A DNA stretch of 64,000 nt from assembly GCF_003143515.1 (NCBI RefSeq), contig NZ_CP029343.1, positions 3,782,001-3,846,000 on the forward strand, in the 5' to 3' direction. Positions 35,869-44,429 of this stretch are shown piece by piece. Source of the stretch: Massilia oculi (GTDB taxonomy: Bacteria; Pseudomonadota; Gammaproteobacteria; Burkholderiales; Burkholderiaceae_D). The notes below the pieces were generated by a model, which did not search any database, had not been told where the DNA came from, and saw nothing but the letters and a program-made list of their open reading frames with translations. The position numbers were made by a program, and so were the translations under genes. Numbering within the stretch: the first letter of the stretch is position 1; the number at the start of each line of letters is the position of its first letter.

Positions 35869-36771
35869 TCAGGCCGGAACAGCCTGACTGCTCACCTGCT
35901 TGTAATAGTTTGCCTCAGCTTCCGCTGGCGGTATATAGCCGAGCGGCTCCAGTAAGCGGTGGTGGTTGAACCAGGAAACCCATTCTAGCGTGGCCAGTTC
36001 AACGGCCTCACGTGTTTTCCAAGGAGCGCGGCGGTGGATCAACTCAGCCTTGTAGAGCCCGTTGATGGTCTCGGCCAGGGAATTATCATAGCTGTCGCCT
36101 TAGCTGCCCACAGAGGGCTCAAAGCCGGCTTCTGCCAGACGTTCGCTGTACTTTATCGACACGTATTGCGAGCCCCTATCGCTATGGTGGACCAAGGCAT
36201 TTCGCTCGGGCTGACGCGCGTACAGTGCCTGCTCCAGCGAGTCGAGCACGAAGTCGGTACGCATCGAGCTGCTTACCCGCCAGCCGACGATACGTCGAGC
36301 AAAGACGTCGATAACGAAGGCAACGTAAACGAAACCCTGCCACGTTGAGACGTACGTGAAATCGCTGACCCAAAGCTGGTTTGGCCGCTGCGCCTTGAAT
36401 TGGCGATTGACCCGGTCGAGCGGGCACGGCGCCTTTGCATCGGGAACCGTTGTGCGTACGACCTTGCCGCGCATGGCGCCTCGCAGGCCGGCCTTGCGCA
36501 TCAAGCGCTCCACCGTGCAGCGGGCTACATCAGTGCCCTCACGCCGCAGTTGGCGCCAAAGCTTGTCAGCTCCATAGACCTGCATGTTCGCCTGCCAGAC
36601 TCGTTCGATGTCGACGTTCAGCACGTCGTCACGCCGGACACGTGCACAACGCAACTCAGGATTGCGCCGCTGCGCGGCGTAACGCCAGTAGCCGGACGGC
36701 GCGACCTGCATCACCCGGCAGATCGGCTCGACGCCGTAAGCATGGCGGTACTGGTCGATGAATGCCCCCAC
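35869..36771 (-). pseudogene. IS3 transposase orfB with in-frame TAA
   Basis: A rve-type DDE transposase of 300 codons. [20 protein letters not shown], then RPNQLWVSDFTYVSTWQG and VIDVFARRIVGW give the first two Asp residues. At 36100-36102 the frame meets TAA between SVGS and GDSYDN; translation would resume to SLAETINGLYKAELIH, with the catalytic Glu, and end at 35869. Without readthrough the protein lacks the Glu and is dead. A GTG at 36771 is the nominal start; normally orfB is made by frameshift from orfA. Confidence 0.85.
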
Positions 36772-37091
36772 GGCTTGAGGCGGCGGTCGAGCTCCGCCTG
36801 GGCGAAAAACGCATTCGCCAGACGCAGGATCTCGTTTGCCTTGCGCAGCTCGCGCACTTCTCGCTCCAGCGCCTTGATGCGCTCTTCCTCAGCAGTGGTC
36901 GGCCCTGGGCGCTGGCCGGTATCGCGCTCCTGCTGGCGTACCCAGCGACGCAGCGTCTCTGGCGTGCAGCCGATCTTGGCCGCGATCGACGTGATGGCCG
37001 CCCATTGCGATTCATGCTCGTTGACAGCCTCGCTGACCGTGCGCACAGCGCGCTCAATAACTTCCGGAGAATACTTGGGTTGCTTCTTCAT
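36711..37091 (-). CDS. IS3 transposase orfA
   Basis: A 126-residue protein with an N-terminal helix-turn-helix ([20 protein letters not shown], then [18 protein letters not shown]) and a leucine-zipper-like helix ([20 protein letters not shown]). It binds the IS ends. It overlaps orfB by 61 bases in another frame. I see no A-rich slippery heptamer at the junction, so fusion production may also be impaired. Start ATG 37091 lies about 50 bp from the IS end. Confidence 0.85.
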   Translation of the reverse strand: MKKQPKYSPEVIERAVRTVSEAVNEHESQWAAITSIAAKIGCTPETLRRWVRQQERDTGQRPGPTTAEEERIKALEREVRELRKANEILRLANAFFAQAELDRRLKPWGHSSTSTAMLTASSRSAG

Positions 37092-37198
37092 AGCTCCATT
37101 TTCTCAAAGAATGGAGCCTCTACAAAACCTGAGGCGGTTCAGTGATTGCCTGCTGTCGGTCCTGGCAGTCGGCTTCCGCCGTGTTGTGGACCTTTATA

Positions 37199-37987
37199 TT
37201 AGGCCTTTTTCACATCGTATGGCTCTACCCGCCTCCTCATGCTTTTTTTTACTTCCCTTATCGTGGCTTCATATCGCGCAGCCGCACCGGCTACATCTCC
37301 ACCGAGAGTAGCGCTAGAATTAGCGACGGAATTCCTAAAAGACTTACCTTTTAGCTCGTCCGACCAAGGTGCCGATTCTGGTAATTTCTCAAGCTCCTCC
37401 AACAGACCCGCAGACAGACATGCAATTGTTGGCCCGTCCGTCAGCTTACCAAAAAATTTATCGGAGGAACGGTCCCAGTCTAAAAGCTTGTCGGTAATCG
37501 CGTTGAACTTTTTTACCGCAGCAGAACTGGTCGGAATTTTAGAATTCGCCAAGTCAGCATGCATGTTATCCAACCGCCCGATCAAATCGTCTACACGGCC
37601 AAAGATTCCCTTTCGACGCTCAGCCGAGATTCGATCACAGTAGGCCGCACGAGTTCTGAATGTGACCTCTAAATTGGCACTCTGCGCCAGAGTCGCCGCA
37701 TCTTGAGACATTTGAGATATCCCATCACGGAAAGAACCGTATCCCGCAATGGCTGAGGCAACTAGCGCTGCCGCACTGCCAACAACCTTGAGCTTCGTAA
37801 TAAGGCTGCCTTCCTCGAACTCGATCCGAATTTCAACATCGTTACCTATGTAAAATTTCGCGCGTTCAGTGAAGAAGCCGACCAATTCCTTCTCAAGTTG
37901 AGCCAACCTTTTTTTGTCATGGAAGATATCGATATCAAGCTTTGTGTAAGCTTCGCAAAGTATCTCTTCATTAATATATGCTGTCAT
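37199..37987 (-). CDS. Unrecognised 262-residue protein of the element
   Basis: The N-terminal 60 residues are charged and helical (YTKLDIDIFHDKKRLAQLEK). A single hydrophobic segment follows (VVGSAAALVASAIAGYG, about residues 68-84). The remainder is helical, with low-complexity charged stretches and RREKK-type basic clusters near the end. I see no enzymatic motif and name no family. It lies between the IS and the integrase, and is AT-richer than host genes. The membrane segment with long helices would fit a membrane-anchored effector or a partner of the FRG protein, but that is speculation. Confidence 0.6.
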   Translation of the reverse strand: MTAYINEEILCEAYTKLDIDIFHDKKRLAQLEKELVGFFTERAKFYIGNDVEIRIEFEEGSLITKLKVVGSAAALVASAIAGYGSFRDGISQMSQDAATLAQSANLEVTFRTRAAYCDRISAERRKGIFGRVDDLIGRLDNMHADLANSKIPTSSAAVKKFNAITDKLLDWDRSSDKFFGKLTDGPTIACLSAGLLEELEKLPESAPWSDELKGKSFRNSVANSSATLGGDVAGAAARYEATIREVKKSMRRRVEPYDVKKA

Positions 37988-38544
37988 TACACAAACCTAA
38001 TTTATAAGAATTTTAAAAATCACAAAGTTTTATAAAATAAAAAGTTCTAGCGAACTAAATCGACTGAGTGCGAAAAGCCAACGCTGATCACTTGCACCAC
38101 AGTGTCCATCACTACCCATCCAAGAAATATAATTCTTCTTCCCTTCAATCTGACTGGCCTCTATTGGTGAACTCGGCCAGTGGCAAGAGAATAGCATCTT
38201 GCTTAGCCGAAAAATACACGAAATCTCACAAGCCTAGCGGTGGCGGCGGTCAGTGAGACCGAGCAGTGGCGATTATGAGAATGGGTCGCTGTAACGATGA
38301 GGATACTTCGCAGTAGTGCACCTGCGGACTCTAGTTCGTTTCCCATTTCGGAATAGCTAAGTTATGTGCCAGCCGTCCGGATGCTAAAATATCCCGAGTC
38401 TGCACCCCAAACTGGGTGCGAAGTTGGGCCAGATCGGGGCGACGGGCGTTGTAGAATCAATAGCTTACGTGTGCTGATGGTGGAGATTGCAGATTCCCGC
38501 CATCTCCACCACGGATTTATCTCGGTCGCTGGAGTCGCACTCTG
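37988..38544. other. 557-bp non-coding stretch inside the element
   Basis: AT-rich at its left side, mixed elsewhere. A 62-codon plus-strand frame (38068-38256) has no ribosome site or family. A perfect 10-bp inverted repeat at 38478-38511 is listed separately. No other gene is supported. Confidence 0.45.
38478..38511 (+). repeat. Inverted repeat resembling a tmRNA/tRNA 3' end
   Basis: TGGTGGAGAT and ATCTCCACCA form a 10-bp stem over a 14-base loop. The last 20 bases, GATTCCCGCCATCTCCACCA, look like the T-arm and CCA end of bacterial tmRNA (E. coli tmRNA ends with a similar CCCGCC plus CTCCACCA). It could be an old attachment-site fragment or simply the hairpin after the integrase gene. Confidence 0.35.
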
Positions 38545-39953
38545 TCAGTCACCCAATGCTTTGTTGAGTAACGCTGCGAGCGCATCCAGACCCGCTTCGA
38601 TACCGTCGGCAGCGAGGCTGCGGTGGTTCTGCTTCAGCTTTTCATATCGCTCTGCGTCAGCGCCAGCATATCGGCGACCAGATAAGGCTTCTGATATTTC
38701 GCTAGACATTCCGGCATCGCCCAAGACTTGCTTAAGCGTGTGTCGCATCGAGTGGAAATAAGCAAGTCGTTCGACATCGAATCCAGCATGCTTTGCGATC
38801 ACTTTTAATTCCCGCCCGCCCCAACGGCTGATGTAACGGCTCCATTTGATAATCTTGCCAAGGTCGGATTTTACTTCGCAAGGTTTCTACTCCTTTTCAA
38901 AGGGGCGTTGAAATTCTGTTTTCTTTTGGTTCTGCGAAAAATCAATGAAGCCATGCCGGACCAGTGCTGAATGTATCGGCACATGCCGCCAGCTCGACAC
39001 CTTTTTCATCGACTTCCGAACGACACCATCGGGATCAGTTCGGCCGTCAAATATCAGATGCCAGATACCGGTTTCTTCGTCGTTGACCAAGTCGGACTTT
39101 AAATGGATTTGGCAAAGCTCATCAATGCGGCATGCTAGGAAGGCGGGCGCAATCGAAACCCAAAATTTATGCGGATTATTCCGCCGATACTGCTTAGCGT
39201 TCTCGAACACGAAGCCTAGCTGTTCCAGGCTGAAAGCGTCCCTGTCGTCTGACTCGGGCGAATCCCTTTTCGGCACTAGCGTTTTTGTCGTGAGCGTAGG
39301 CAGGCCCGCTGACCTGACGCGATACCAGTTCAGGAAGGTTGCGACGGTGGTCATGTAATGACCCGGTGACGTGGTGTTCGGCACAGTCGCCATCACGTGA
39401 TCGCAGTAGCCCACGAAATCCGCTTGGTCAATTCTCAGCACGTCTTTGGTATCGCCGAAAAACTTTCGAGCATGGTCAAGTTTGCTGCGATAGGTCGCTT
39501 TCGTCTGGGCCTTAGTCTGCGACTTATTGAAATATTCGGTTATAGCCTCGCTGAAGGGCTTTTATGCGCTTGGGCGAGTGTCCTTGCTGCTAGGCTCGCG
39601 CACGCTGCCAGCGCGGCTTTAATCGCAGAATTGACCGCTTCTTTTTCTTCTGGCTCGGCCTTGACGTAAAATGACGACGGTAAGCCAAGCTCGTTGAAGT
39701 CGAGCTTGATTTCGAAGTTGTAGGTAAAGCCGTCGGTATCGTTTGATTTTGTTGCCACTGCGATGCGATGAAAAACTGAGTCGGTTTGAGCTGCGAGCGC
39801 CCGACTTCGAATGACCGCAAGGCGGCGGTCACTCGTTTCCAGTGACTGCACATATACTCGCCGTCCGATGATGTGTTGAGCAGCGTCGGGAACTCGCCGC
39901 CGAAAATAATAGATGGTTCCGTGCCGCGATTTTATTAGGAATTTACCTGCCAT
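38545..39953 (-). pseudogene. int: Tyrosine-type integrase, frameshifted and with an amber stop
   Basis: The start, MAGKFLIKSRHGTIYYFRRR, is the usual N-terminus of these integrases. The N-terminal frame runs to 39540. The core-binding domain continues in a different frame from about 39561 (KPFSEAITEYFNKSQTKAQT), which fits loss of one A from an A-run at 39560-39563. An in-frame TAG at 38887 then interrupts before the catalytic C-terminus, which reads on to FHSMRHTLKQVL and ERYEKLK. An arginine in ACRIDELC probably marks box I. Full length would be about 470 residues. It lies 87 bp from the tRNA-Met it presumably used. Confidence 0.85.
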
Positions 39954-39995
39954 GTGTAGCACCTTTGTGCAACACCATGCGAGTAGAGCGGACAT

Positions 39996-40029
39996 GAAAA
40001 AGCCGCTGAACCTTTCGGATCAACGGCTT
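39996..40029 (-). terminator. Element-borne terminator after tRNA-Met
   Basis: On the minus strand AAGCCGTTGATCC and GGTTCAGCGGCTT pair over 13 positions (one G-T, one mismatch) around GAAA, followed by TTTTT. It is 11 bp past the tRNA CCA end and lies on the element side of the att core. Confidence 0.82.
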
Positions 40030-40039
40030 ATCGAATTCT

Positions 40040-40056
40040 TGGTGGTGATAGGTGGA
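40040..40056 (-). repeat. Proximal attachment site (tRNA-Met 3' end)
   Basis: The 17 bases shared with 34118-34134; here they are the CCA end, discriminator, 3' acceptor strand and part of the T stem of an intact tRNA. Confidence 0.8.
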
Positions 40057-40116
40057 CTTGAACCACCGACCCCAGCATTATGAGTGCTGTGCTCTAACCA
40101 GCTGAGCTATATCACC
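40040..40116 (-). tRNA. tRNA-Met (CAT), elongator type, copy 1
   Basis: On the minus strand the gene starts GGTGATATAGCTCAGCTGG and ends TATCACCACCA with an encoded CCA, 77 bases. The acceptor strands GGTGATA and TATCACC pair, the anticodon loop has CTCATAA, and the T arm is GGTGGTTCAAGTCCACC. The G1-C72 pair marks it as elongator rather than initiator. CAT could also be tRNA-Ile2 with lysidine; overall likeness to E. coli metT favours Met. The integrative element begins in its 3' end. Confidence 0.93.
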
Positions 40117-40141
40117 TGAAACTGACAAACGCTGACAAAGC

Positions 40142-40176
40142 AAAAATGGCTTGACTCGTTGTAGAGCCAAGCCATT
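40142..40176 (-). terminator. Intrinsic terminator after tRNA-Met copy 2
   Basis: On the minus strand AATGGCTTGGCTC and GAGTCAAGCCATT form a 13-bp stem (one G-T pair) around TACAAC, followed by TTTTG. It lies in the 73-bp spacer between the two tRNA genes, so each copy has its own terminator. Confidence 0.85.
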
Positions 40177-40189
40177 CGCCTGGAATTCT

Positions 40190-40266
40190 TGGTGGTGATA
40201 GGTGGACTTGAACCACCGACCCCAGCATTATGAGTGCTGTGCTCTAACCAGCTGAGCTATATCACC
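40190..40266 (-). tRNA. tRNA-Met (CAT), elongator type, copy 2
   Basis: Identical over all 77 bases to copy 1, with encoded CCA. It lies 81 bp downstream of miaA on the same strand. The tandem identical pair may be ancestral, or one copy may have arrived or been duplicated with the element. Confidence 0.93.
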
Positions 40267-40347
40267 GCAACGACCAATATTATCGGGCGCGACCGGTTGC
40301 GTGTCAAGATCGCGGCGTGTTCTGCGCGTAAAAATGTCGCGTCGATG

Positions 40348-41301
40348 TCATTTATCCAACGCTTCGAGGTGGTCCAGCATCGCTCCCGCCGGGTCTGGCC
40401 CCAGGCAGTCGATCACGATCCGGTCCGGCATCGCGCGCAGCCAGGTGATCTGGCGCTTGGCCAGCTGGCGGGTGGCGATGATGCCCAGTTCACGTAATTC
40501 TGCACGGTCGATGTTCCCGTCGAGGTAGTCCCAGGCCTGGCGATAGCCGACGCAGCGGATCGACGGCAGCGCGGGCGACAGGTCGCCGCGCGCACGCAGG
40601 CGCGCCACTTCCGCCACCAATCCTCCGTCGTCGGTGTCGCCCAGCATCTGGTCGAAACGCAGCGCGATGCGCTTGTGCAGCACGGCGCGGTCATCGGTCT
40701 CGAGGCCGAACGACACCAGCTCGAACGGCAGCGCGGGCTTGGAGCGCTTTGCCAGCAGGGCCGACATCGGCTGGCCGGACAGTTCGAAGATTTCCAGCGC
40801 GCGGTTGATGCGCTGGGCGTCGTTCGGCGCCAGGCGCGCGGCCGTCGCCGGATCGACCGCGCGCAGCTTCTCGTGCATGCCGGGCCAGCCGATGCGCGCT
40901 GCCTCCGCATCGAGCGCGGCGCGCACGCCCGCATCCGCCGTCGGCAGGTCGTCCAGGCCGTCGACCAGTCCCTTGAAATACATCATCGTGCCGCCCACCA
41001 GCAGCGGCAGCTTGCCGCGCGCCGTGATCTCGGCCACCAGGCGGATGGTGTCGGCGCGGAACTGCGCCACCGAATACGCCTCGAGCGGATCGAGGATGTC
41101 GATCAGGTGATGCGGCACGGCGGCCAGTTCATCGGGCGTGGGCTTGGCGGTGCCGATGTCCATCCCGCGATACACCAGGGCCGAATCGACCGAGATGATT
41201 TCGCAAGGCCGCGTTTGCGCGATGCGCAGGGCGCTTGCCGTCTTTCCGGACGCGGTCGGGCCCATGATGGCCACAGCCATTGGTTTCTTCATCTCGTTCA
41301 T
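40348..41301 (-). CDS. miaA: tRNA dimethylallyltransferase
   Basis: A 317-residue enzyme that adds a dimethylallyl group to A37 of tRNAs reading UNN codons; MiaB then acts on the product. The P-loop is [13 protein letters not shown], followed by [18 protein letters not shown] and [19 protein letters not shown] 41301 or the ATG three codons on can start it. It follows mutL with one base between, the typical mutL-miaA pair. Confidence 0.96.
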   Translation of the reverse strand: MNEMKKPMAVAIMGPTASGKTASALRIAQTRPCEIISVDSALVYRGMDIGTAKPTPDELAAVPHHLIDILDPLEAYSVAQFRADTIRLVAEITARGKLPLLVGGTMMYFKGLVDGLDDLPTADAGVRAALDAEAARIGWPGMHEKLRAVDPATAARLAPNDAQRINRALEIFELSGQPMSALLAKRSKPALPFELVSFGLETDDRAVLHKRIALRFDQMLGDTDDGGLVAEVARLRARGDLSPALPSIRCVGYRQAWDYLDGNIDRAELRELGIIATRQLAKRQITWLRAMPDRIVIDCLGPDPAGAMLDHLEALDK

Positions 41302-41302
41302 C

Positions 41303-43246
41303 TTACTGGCCGCGCAAGAACAGTTTATCGAGCGCGGAGATCTCGAGCTGGACCCAGGTCGGGCGGCCGTGGTTGCACTGGTCGGCGCGCTCGGTGCTTT
41401 CCATCTGGCGCAGCAGTGCGTTCATCTCGGGCACCGCCAGGATGCGGTTGGCGCGCACCGCCGTATGGCAGGCGAGGGTGCCGAGCAATTCGTTCCTGCG
41501 CTCGATCAGCACGCGCGAGCCGCCGTATTCGCGCACGTCGCGCAGCACGTCGCGCGCCAGGGTCTGGGCGTCGGCATTCTTGAGCAGGGTCGGCACGCTG
41601 CGCACGGCGAGGGTGGTCGGCGACAGGGCGGCGATGTCGAAGCCCAGCGCCTTCAGGGTATCCTGGTGCTCGGTCGCGGTGGCGACTTCGATCGCGTCGG
41701 CGTAGAAGGTCACCGGGATCAGCATCGACTGCACCTGCATCTCCTGGCCCTGGGCCTGGGCGTCGAGCGCATTCTTGATCTGCTCGTAGAGGATGCGCTC
41801 GTGGGCCGCGTGCATGTCGACCAGTACCAGGCCGCGCGTGTTCTGGGCCAGGATGTAGATGCCGTGCAGCTGGGCCAGCGCGAAGCCGAGCGGGAAGTCG
41901 TCGTTCGACAGCGGGCGGTCCGACGCCGAGAGCGGCACATCCATCGGCGCGGACGAAGGCGCGGGCGCCGTGGCTGTCGCATCCGACTTAAACAGCGCGC
42001 CATATGCCTCGGTGCGCTGCGCCACGCCGCCGCTGGTTGCAGGATCATCCCAGCGGCTGCCCGCCGGATAGGGCGACGGCGAGAATGTTGAAAACTGCGT
42101 CGACAACTGCGACCCGAACGAGGTCTGCTCGTGCGGCCGCATCTGCGGCTGCGATGGTGACGGCGACATCTGCCACAGCGGCGTGCCGCTCGGCCTGACT
42201 TCCGCCGCCGTGATCGGCGCCGGCACGCTGCCGTGCGCCGTGGCCGAGGTCTGGGCCAGCGTGCGCTGCACCGCGTGGAACACGAACTGGTGCACCGCGC
42301 GGCTGTCGCGGAAGCGCACTTCGATCTTCGACGGGTGGACGTTGACGTCGACCAGCGCCGGATCGAGGTCGAGCGACAGCACGTACGAGGGGAAGCGGTC
42401 GCCGTGCAGTACGTCCTGGTAGGCGGCGCGCACCGCGTGCACCAGCACCTTGTCGCGGACAAAACGCCCGTTCACGTAGAAGAACTGGCCGTCGGCGCGC
42501 GCCTTCGAGGCCGTCGGCAGGCCGACGTAGCCGTGCAGGTGCAGCGGACCGGCCGATTCGTCGAGCGCCAGCCGCGCCTCGGCGAAATCGCTGCCGAGGA
42601 TGTGGGCGCTGCGCTTGGCCGCCTCGCTCACGTTCCAGTGGTCGATCGTGCGGCCGTTGTGCGACAGGCTGAACGACACGTCCGGACGCGCCAGCGCGAT
42701 GCGGCGCACGACTTCGGCGCAGTGGCCGTATTCGGTCTGCTCGGATTTCAGGAACTTGCGCCGCGCCGGCGTGTTGAAGTACAGGTCCTGCACGTCGATC
42801 GTGGTGCCGAAAGCGCCGGACGACGGCGCGACCGTGCCTTCGTGCGAGCCGACGATCTCGAAGGCGTGGGCCGCATCGGGCGTGCGCGAGGTGATGCGCA
42901 CTGCCGCCACCGAGGCGATCGAGGCCAGCGCCTCGCCACGAAAGCCCAGCGTGCCCACGTTCTCGAGGTCGTGCAGCGAAGAGATCTTGGAGGTCGCATG
43001 GCGCGCCAGCGCCAGCGGCAGTTGTTCCGGCGCGATGCCGCGGCCGTTGTCGGTGATCGCAATGCGCTTGACGCCGCCTTCTTCGAGGCGCACGGTGATC
43101 TGGGTCGCGCCCGCGTCGAGCGCGTTTTCCAGCAGTTCCTTGACGACGGCCGATGGCCGCTCGACCACTTCGCCGGCGGCGATCTGCGAGATGAGCTGGT
43201 CGGGGAGCTGCTGGATGGGACGGTGGGTCGGGGCAGGGGCGTTCAT
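41303..43246 (-). CDS. mutL: DNA mismatch repair protein
   Basis: A 647-residue GHKL ATPase. The N-terminal motifs are [22 protein letters not shown] and [14 protein letters not shown] proline- and serine-rich linker (about residues 330-460) leads to a dimerisation domain with [13 protein letters not shown], close to the DQHAX2EX4E motif of MutL proteins that are themselves endonucleases, as expected where MutH is absent. ATG 43246 precedes the usual [21 protein letters not shown] start. Confidence 0.96.
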   Translation of the reverse strand: MNAPAPTHRPIQQLPDQLISQIAAGEVVERPSAVVKELLENALDAGATQITVRLEEGGVKRIAITDNGRGIAPEQLPLALARHATSKISSLHDLENVGTLGFRGEALASIASVAAVRITSRTPDAAHAFEIVGSHEGTVAPSSGAFGTTIDVQDLYFNTPARRKFLKSEQTEYGHCAEVVRRIALARPDVSFSLSHNGRTIDHWNVSEAAKRSAHILGSDFAEARLALDESAGPLHLHGYVGLPTASKARADGQFFYVNGRFVRDKVLVHAVRAAYQDVLHGDRFPSYVLSLDLDPALVDVNVHPSKIEVRFRDSRAVHQFVFHAVQRTLAQTSATAHGSVPAPITAAEVRPSGTPLWQMSPSPSQPQMRPHEQTSFGSQLSTQFSTFSPSPYPAGSRWDDPATSGGVAQRTEAYGALFKSDATATAPAPSSAPMDVPLSASDRPLSNDDFPLGFALAQLHGIYILAQNTRGLVLVDMHAAHERILYEQIKNALDAQAQGQEMQVQSMLIPVTFYADAIEVATATEHQDTLKALGFDIAALSPTTLAVRSVPTLLKNADAQTLARDVLRDVREYGGSRVLIERRNELLGTLACHTAVRANRILAVPEMNALLRQMESTERADQCNHGRPTWVQLEISALDKLFLRGQ

Positions 43247-43290
43247 ACCGCGATTATATCGCGCTGCCACGCCCCCGGATCGTCAACGGC

Positions 43291-44220
43291 TTATTGCTGT
43301 TCGCGCACGGGAATGGGCACATTGCACAGGTCGATGGCGCCGGCCGCGACCTTGGTCCACGGGCCACCGCGGTTGCGCTGGGCCTCGATCACGGCCTGGA
43401 AGGCGGCGCTCTCCGTGCGCATCACCTCGAGCTTGCTGCGTTCAGGCAGCGGCACGTCGGCCGCCAGGCGCACGCTGGCGATCGGCGTGCGCTGTTCGGC
43501 TTTCTCGTAGAAGCCGGCGGCGGCCGTCCCGCGCGGCATCACGGTGAGCAGCGGCATGCCGGACACGATGCGGCCGACCACGGTGATGTTGCGGTCCAGG
43601 TGGCGCGGCGCGTGGCCGATCACCGTGTACAGCTGCGAACCGTTGCCCGTATTCGACCCCTCGTCGCGCGCCACGCCGACCATGGCGTAGCAGTGCGGCA
43701 ACCAGGTCTGGCCGGCCTTGGGGTCGCGCGCTGCCGGGAAGCCGTCCACGTGGCCCACCTGCGGCGCGTAGACGTCGCGCTCCTTGAGCTGCGTGAACGC
43801 GCCGGTGCCCTTGGCGGGCACGGTGAATTCGGCGTCCACCGTCCTGGCGGCCTTGAACGGGCGCGGCGTTTCCTCGTCCGGGTCGCCCCATTGCACCACG
43901 AAGCCATCTTGCGCGCGCATGATCCACAAGCCGTCGAAATAGCGCTCGCGCACCAGCGCGCGGATGTTCGCGGCCGTCTTTGGCGCGAAGTTCGGCGCCA
44001 ACTCCATGACCACGCGGCCGGCCGGCAATTCCATGTACAGCGTGTTCTCGGGATCGAGGGGGCGCCAGTCGCCCGGCTTGGATGCCTTGACCACGTCCGC
44101 CACCGAGGGCTTGGGCGGCAATTCCTTGCCGGACCCAAGCGGTGCGGCGCCGGCGTCGTGCGCGAGCACGGCAAGGAGCGCCATGGCGGTGATTGCGTGG
44201 ATCGTGGTCGCTGCCTTCAT
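43291..44220 (-). CDS. Exported cyclophilin-type peptidylprolyl isomerase
   Basis: A 309-residue protein with a signal peptide ([16 protein letters not shown]) and a cyclophilin domain: [40 protein letters not shown], then [10 protein letters not shown] and [10 protein letters not shown], where ordinary cyclophilins have MAR and SQFFI-like segments. It is longer than a minimal cyclophilin and the active-site residues are not all canonical, so activity is uncertain. It should act in the periplasm on exported proteins. It is 45 bp upstream of mutL. Confidence 0.85.
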   Translation of the reverse strand: MKAATTIHAITAMALLAVLAHDAGAAPLGSGKELPPKPSVADVVKASKPGDWRPLDPENTLYMELPAGRVVMELAPNFAPKTAANIRALVRERYFDGLWIMRAQDGFVVQWGDPDEETPRPFKAARTVDAEFTVPAKGTGAFTQLKERDVYAPQVGHVDGFPAARDPKAGQTWLPHCYAMVGVARDEGSNTGNGSQLYTVIGHAPRHLDRNITVVGRIVSGMPLLTVMPRGTAAAGFYEKAEQRTPIASVRLAADVPLPERSKLEVMRTESAAFQAVIEAQRNRGGPWTKVAAGAIDLCNVPIPVREQQ

Positions 44221-44429
44221 GGATTCTCCGTTTGGTTATGTGTATCAGGCAATTGTAGTCGAGCGTGAGGTCTGTACAAACTTGGCCGGCACATCCTGTG
44301 CCTTAGTTGACAATTGGTGTAAATAAGGTGGCAAAGGGTGCAAATTGTGCGCCCTTTGTTGCTGCTGCGCACTCAAGTTAGCGGCGCCGGTTCCGATAAG
44401 GATAGGGTAAGCACACTATCTGGACACCC

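Larger units (their letters stand above)
35830..37141 (-). mobile_element. IS3-family insertion sequence, 1312 bp
   Basis: The ends are imperfect inverted repeats of 26 bp that begin TGAACCGCC and share GTAGAGGC further in (35830-35855 and 37116-37141). Between them lie orfA and orfB of an IS3-type transposase on the minus strand. No matching target duplication is seen (GGA left, GTG right), which fits a later deletion next to the insertion. orfB has an in-frame stop, so the copy is probably inactive. Confidence 0.85.
34118..40056 (-). mobile_element. Decayed integrative element at tRNA-Met
   Basis: A 17-bp direct repeat, TGGTGGTGATAGGTGGA, stands at both ends: within the intact tRNA-Met 3' end (40040-40056) and alone at 34118-34134. 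An integrase gene lies next to the intact tRNA, pointing away from it, the usual layout of tRNA-integrated islands. Gene density and GC are lower than in the flanks. Contents are the integrase (pseudogene), an unknown 262-residue protein, an IS3 copy, a truncated serine recombinase, a small ORF and an FRG-domain gene. With two lesions in its integrase it is probably fixed in place. Boundaries rest on the repeat alone. Confidence 0.8.

Noticed and set aside
38068..38256. 62-codon plus-strand frame in the element
   Set aside because: No Shine-Dalgarno, low-information sequence ending in a glycine run, no family.
39441..39566. Programmed -1 frameshift in the integrase
   Set aside because: The site has only four A's and no standard slippery heptamer, and an additional in-frame TAG downstream points to decay instead.
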